Assembly: GCA_041609995.1 (NCBI GenBank)
Contig: JBFIPU010000016.1
Coordinates: 1 to 34,557, forward strand
Length of the DNA: 34,557 nucleotides
Source: JABDOU01 sp041609995
GTDB taxonomy: Bacteria > Actinomycetota > Acidimicrobiia > Spongiisociales > SHLN01
Direction: 5' to 3'
Part shown: positions 32,810 to 34,557 of the stretch, piece by piece
How the letters are laid out: every line of letters begins with the position of its first letter
Position numbering within the stretch: the stretch's first letter is position 1
Made by a program: the position numbers and the translations under genes
The notes under the pieces: model-generated
Told to the model about the DNA's origin: nothing
Seen by the model: only the letters and a program-made list of their open reading frames with translations
The model's database searches: none

Positions 32810-33613
32810 TCAGCGACCGTCACCTCGGTGCACCGGCTCGTCAGGAGCCGGTACCGGTTCCCCATCAGTCTCGCCCACCGGGGCAGGTTCCTGCGCTCTG
32901 CGGTCGTGCTCACCGCCCGACCTGTCACCGTCTGTTCCGTCAGCCGGCGCATCCCCGGTCGACCTTCGGTCGGTGTCCGTTTCTCGGGGTGGCTGGTCGG
33001 TCGCCGGCGCCTCGATTTGGTCGGCGGGATGCGGATCGGTGAGACGTTCGTCGGTGGCAGGCTGATCCGAGGGTTGTTCATCGGTCGACGAATCGATGGG
33101 TTGGTCGTGGGTGGGTCGCCCGTCGTCGACTTGGGAGCGGTCGGTCACCATGCGCAGCCGCCGCTCCAGATCTCGCAGCCGGTCCCGCAGTTGGTGATCG
33201 GTGGCCAGAGCGTCGACCTCCCTCCGGGCTTCTTGCAACTGGCGGTCGAGCAGCGCGGCTCCGGCATCGCGCTCGACCAGTTGCTCAAGCTCGACCACCC
33301 GGTGCTCGGCCGCGATGTCGTCATCGATGATCCGGCGGACTGACTCGGCGAACACCTTTGCGGGATAGAGCGTGTCGCCCGGCAACGCCGACTCGGCGGC
33401 CACCCCGACGCCGGCCGGGACCAGCAGAGCCAACGACAGCAGCGCGACGGCGGCCCTTCGCCGAGGTCGTCGGCGAACAGCGTGTGCGACGGCTCCCGAT
33501 CGCCGTTGCTGATCCACGGCGGCCTCGATGATGGCTAGCTGCCTCCCCCTGGCGGCCGGGTCCATGGGCCGGCGTCCGTGCGCCTGCAGCCGGCGGTGTA
33601 GGTCGGTCTTCAT
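32810..33613 (-). CDS. DUF5667-like membrane protein, possible anti-sigma partner
   Basis: 267 residues. A cytoplasmic Arg-rich part (1-52) precedes one membrane helix (about 53-73). The outer part starts LPGDTLYPAKVFAESVRR, the mark of DUF5667, with a helical region to about 155. A long disordered tail (160-267) is rich in Asp, Thr, Pro and Gln with repeated T-D-Q-P-like units. The start overlaps the sigma-factor gene by 4 bases, and the topology fits an anti-sigma factor, but no zinc H-x-x-x-C-x-x-C motif is present, so the role is inferred from context. Confidence 0.75.
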   Translation of the reverse strand: MKTDLHRRLQAHGRRPMDPAARGRQLAIIEAAVDQQRRSGAVAHAVRRRPRRRAAVALLSLALLVPAGVGVAAESALPGDTLYPAKVFAESVRRIIDDDIAAEHRVVELEQLVERDAGAALLDRQLQEARREVDALATDHQLRDRLRDLERRLRMVTDRSQVDDGRPTHDQPIDSSTDEQPSDQPATDERLTDPHPADQIEAPATDQPPRETDTDRRSTGDAPADGTDGDRSGGEHDRRAQEPAPVGETDGEPVPAPDEPVHRGDGR

Positions 33614-34227
33614 GAGGCCACCTCACTCTCTGTGGCGAGCAGCTGTCGGAGGCGTCGTTCCGCCCTCGCTGCCGTGGCGAACACGGCGCCCCGCTTCATG
33701 CCGAGGACGCCGGCCGTCTCGTGTCCGCTCATCCCGGCCACGTGCCGGAGGAACAGGACCTGCCGCTGCTGGTTCGTGAGCCGGCTCAACGCGGCTTCGA
33801 GTTCCGGATCCAGGCCGTGTTCGATGAAGGGCTCGTCGGCCCGGTCAGGGAGGGTCGCCCGCAAATCCTCCTGCCGTCGGGACTTGCGACGTATCTCGTC
33901 GAGACAGCGGAACCGGACGCTTCTGAACAACCAGGCGCGAATCGAGCGTCCGTCACCGGTGAACGTAGGAGCGGCCTTGACGAGTTCCAAGAAAGCTTGT
34001 TGCACCGCGTCTTCCGCGCCGGCCCGGTCTCGCAGAATCGAGAACGCGAACGAGTGGAGCAGGTCTGTTTGCGATGCGTACAGCGCTCGAAAGGCCGCAG
34101 GCGCGAGCTCACGCACTCCTTCACAGAGTGCGTCGAGCTCGGGGTACGAATCTGCATACTCGATGCGGTTCAGTCCTTTGACGCCTTGGGAGAGCATCGG
34201 CAAGGCCGGCCCCAACGTGAACGACAT
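33610..34227 (-). CDS. ECF-type sigma factor
   Basis: 205 residues with sigma-70 regions 2 (about 46-115, including DAVQQAFLELVKAAP and IRAWLFRSVRFRCLDEIRR) and 4 (about 145-200, LTNQQRQVLFLRHVAGMSGHETA then a helix-turn-helix). It directs RNA polymerase to a small stress-type regulon. The N-terminus before region 2 is longer than usual; an internal ATG ten residues in is possible. It starts 12 bases after the preceding stop and overlaps the DUF5667-like gene. Confidence 0.9.
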   Translation of the reverse strand: MSFTLGPALPMLSQGVKGLNRIEYADSYPELDALCEGVRELAPAAFRALYASQTDLLHSFAFSILRDRAGAEDAVQQAFLELVKAAPTFTGDGRSIRAWLFRSVRFRCLDEIRRKSRRQEDLRATLPDRADEPFIEHGLDPELEAALSRLTNQQRQVLFLRHVAGMSGHETAGVLGMKRGAVFATAARAERRLRQLLATESEVAS

Positions 34228-34238
34228 ACCATCACCCG

Positions 34239-34557
34239 CTACCGCGCCGAATCGATCGACCCATCAGGTTCCGCCCCCTGCCCCGGCTCGTCGGAACGAT
34301 GGGTGGGCCTTTCGATCGGCCGGTCGATCGGCCGATCCAGCGGCCGATCGATGGGACGGTCGACCGGGGTGTCCACCGGGCGATCAACCGGTCGGTCAAT
34401 CGGTCGGTCAATCAGTCGGTCAAATCGCCGCTGGTGGTCATGGGCCCGGTCGTGGGGCCGATCATGGCAGGCGAGCCAGATGCGCCGGGTGAGGTCGCCT
34501 TCGTGCAGGAGGAGGCGACAACGGTCGACGGGCCGATCGGTGGGGCGGTCGTGGGGC
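34239..34557 (-). CDS. C-terminal end of a protein with [I/V/L]DRP tetrapeptide repeats
   Basis: The minus-strand frame is open from the window edge to a TAG at 34239-34241, giving 106 residues of an incomplete protein. The first part (RLLLHEGDLTRRIWLACHDRP) is not recognised. It is followed by about nine units of D-R-P-[I/V/L], some changed, and a short Glu/Gly/Asp tail. Its stop is 11 bases before the sigma-factor start, so the three genes probably form one operon. Start, length and function are outside the window. Confidence 0.65.
   Translation of the reverse strand, partial: PHDRPTDRPVDRCRLLLHEGDLTRRIWLACHDRPHDRAHDHQRRFDRLIDRPIDRPVDRPVDTPVDRPIDRPLDRPIDRPIERPTHRSDEPGQGAEPDGSIDSAR
34307..34423. 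repeat. 12-bp tandem repeats encoding DRP[I/V/L]
   Basis: About nine to ten imperfect 12-bp units (CGGTCGATCGGC and variants) in phase with the minus-strand reading frame. More distant D-R-P motifs (CACGACCG on the minus strand) continue to the window edge. The units are contiguous, without spacers. Confidence 0.75.

Noticed and set aside
34307..34423. Regular short repeats that might be a CRISPR array
   Set aside because: Units are 12 bp, contiguous, in phase with a reading frame and have no spacers.

Overview
The window looks like chromosome of a high-GC, rod-shaped actinobacterium, perhaps class Acidimicrobiia or a neighbouring lineage. The pointers are gene order (rne-rplU-rpmA-obg-proB-proA and nadD-LCP-rsfS), frequent GTG/TTG starts, a probable leaderless mRNA, a CoxE/MoxR pair and the MreBCD-PBP2-RodA cluster. 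This placement is an inference; no rRNA gene is present to fix it.

Left part (1-4.9 kb): accessory and sparsely coding. It holds a partial secreted FG-GAP/PKD protein cut by the window edge, tRNA-Ala(GGC) with duplicated copies of its 3' end just downstream, and an SdpI-family membrane protein. Divergent to SdpI is a short transcript candidate with a 14-codon ORF whose Shine-Dalgarno can be fully paired by a downstream element. A large lipoprotein of unknown function with an unusually long N-terminal extension follows.

Efflux block (4.6-13.4 kb): a plus-strand operon encodes two RND permeases with a 135-residue lipoprotein between them that resembles only the ends of a periplasmic adaptor. 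It is preceded by a leader with a 41-codon ORF; an intrinsic terminator lies inside that ORF, whose stop overlaps the first RND start. Convergent to it is an ABC-2 exporter (ATPase plus permease).

Housekeeping block (13.6-26.5 kb, mostly minus strand): a small coiled-coil protein (plus strand), then, in transcription order, rne, rplU, rpmA, obg, proB, proA, a MoxR ATPase, a CoxE-like VWA protein, a lone receiver domain, a degenerate M23 protein, nadD, a degenerate LCP/LytR_C protein and rsfS. Most junctions are 1-4 bp overlaps or very short gaps, implying translational coupling. About 680 bases upstream of rne carry no credible gene and look like a long leader.

Cell-shape block (26.5-34.6 kb, minus strand): mreB, mreC, mreD, PBP2, rodA and tdk, preceded by an ECF sigma factor with a DUF5667-like membrane partner and the end of a gene coding a [I/V/L]DRP tetrapeptide-repeat tail. 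The elongasome genes build lateral-wall peptidoglycan; the downstream genes join ribosome assembly and silencing (bL21, bL27, Obg, RsfS), RNA decay, NAD and proline synthesis.
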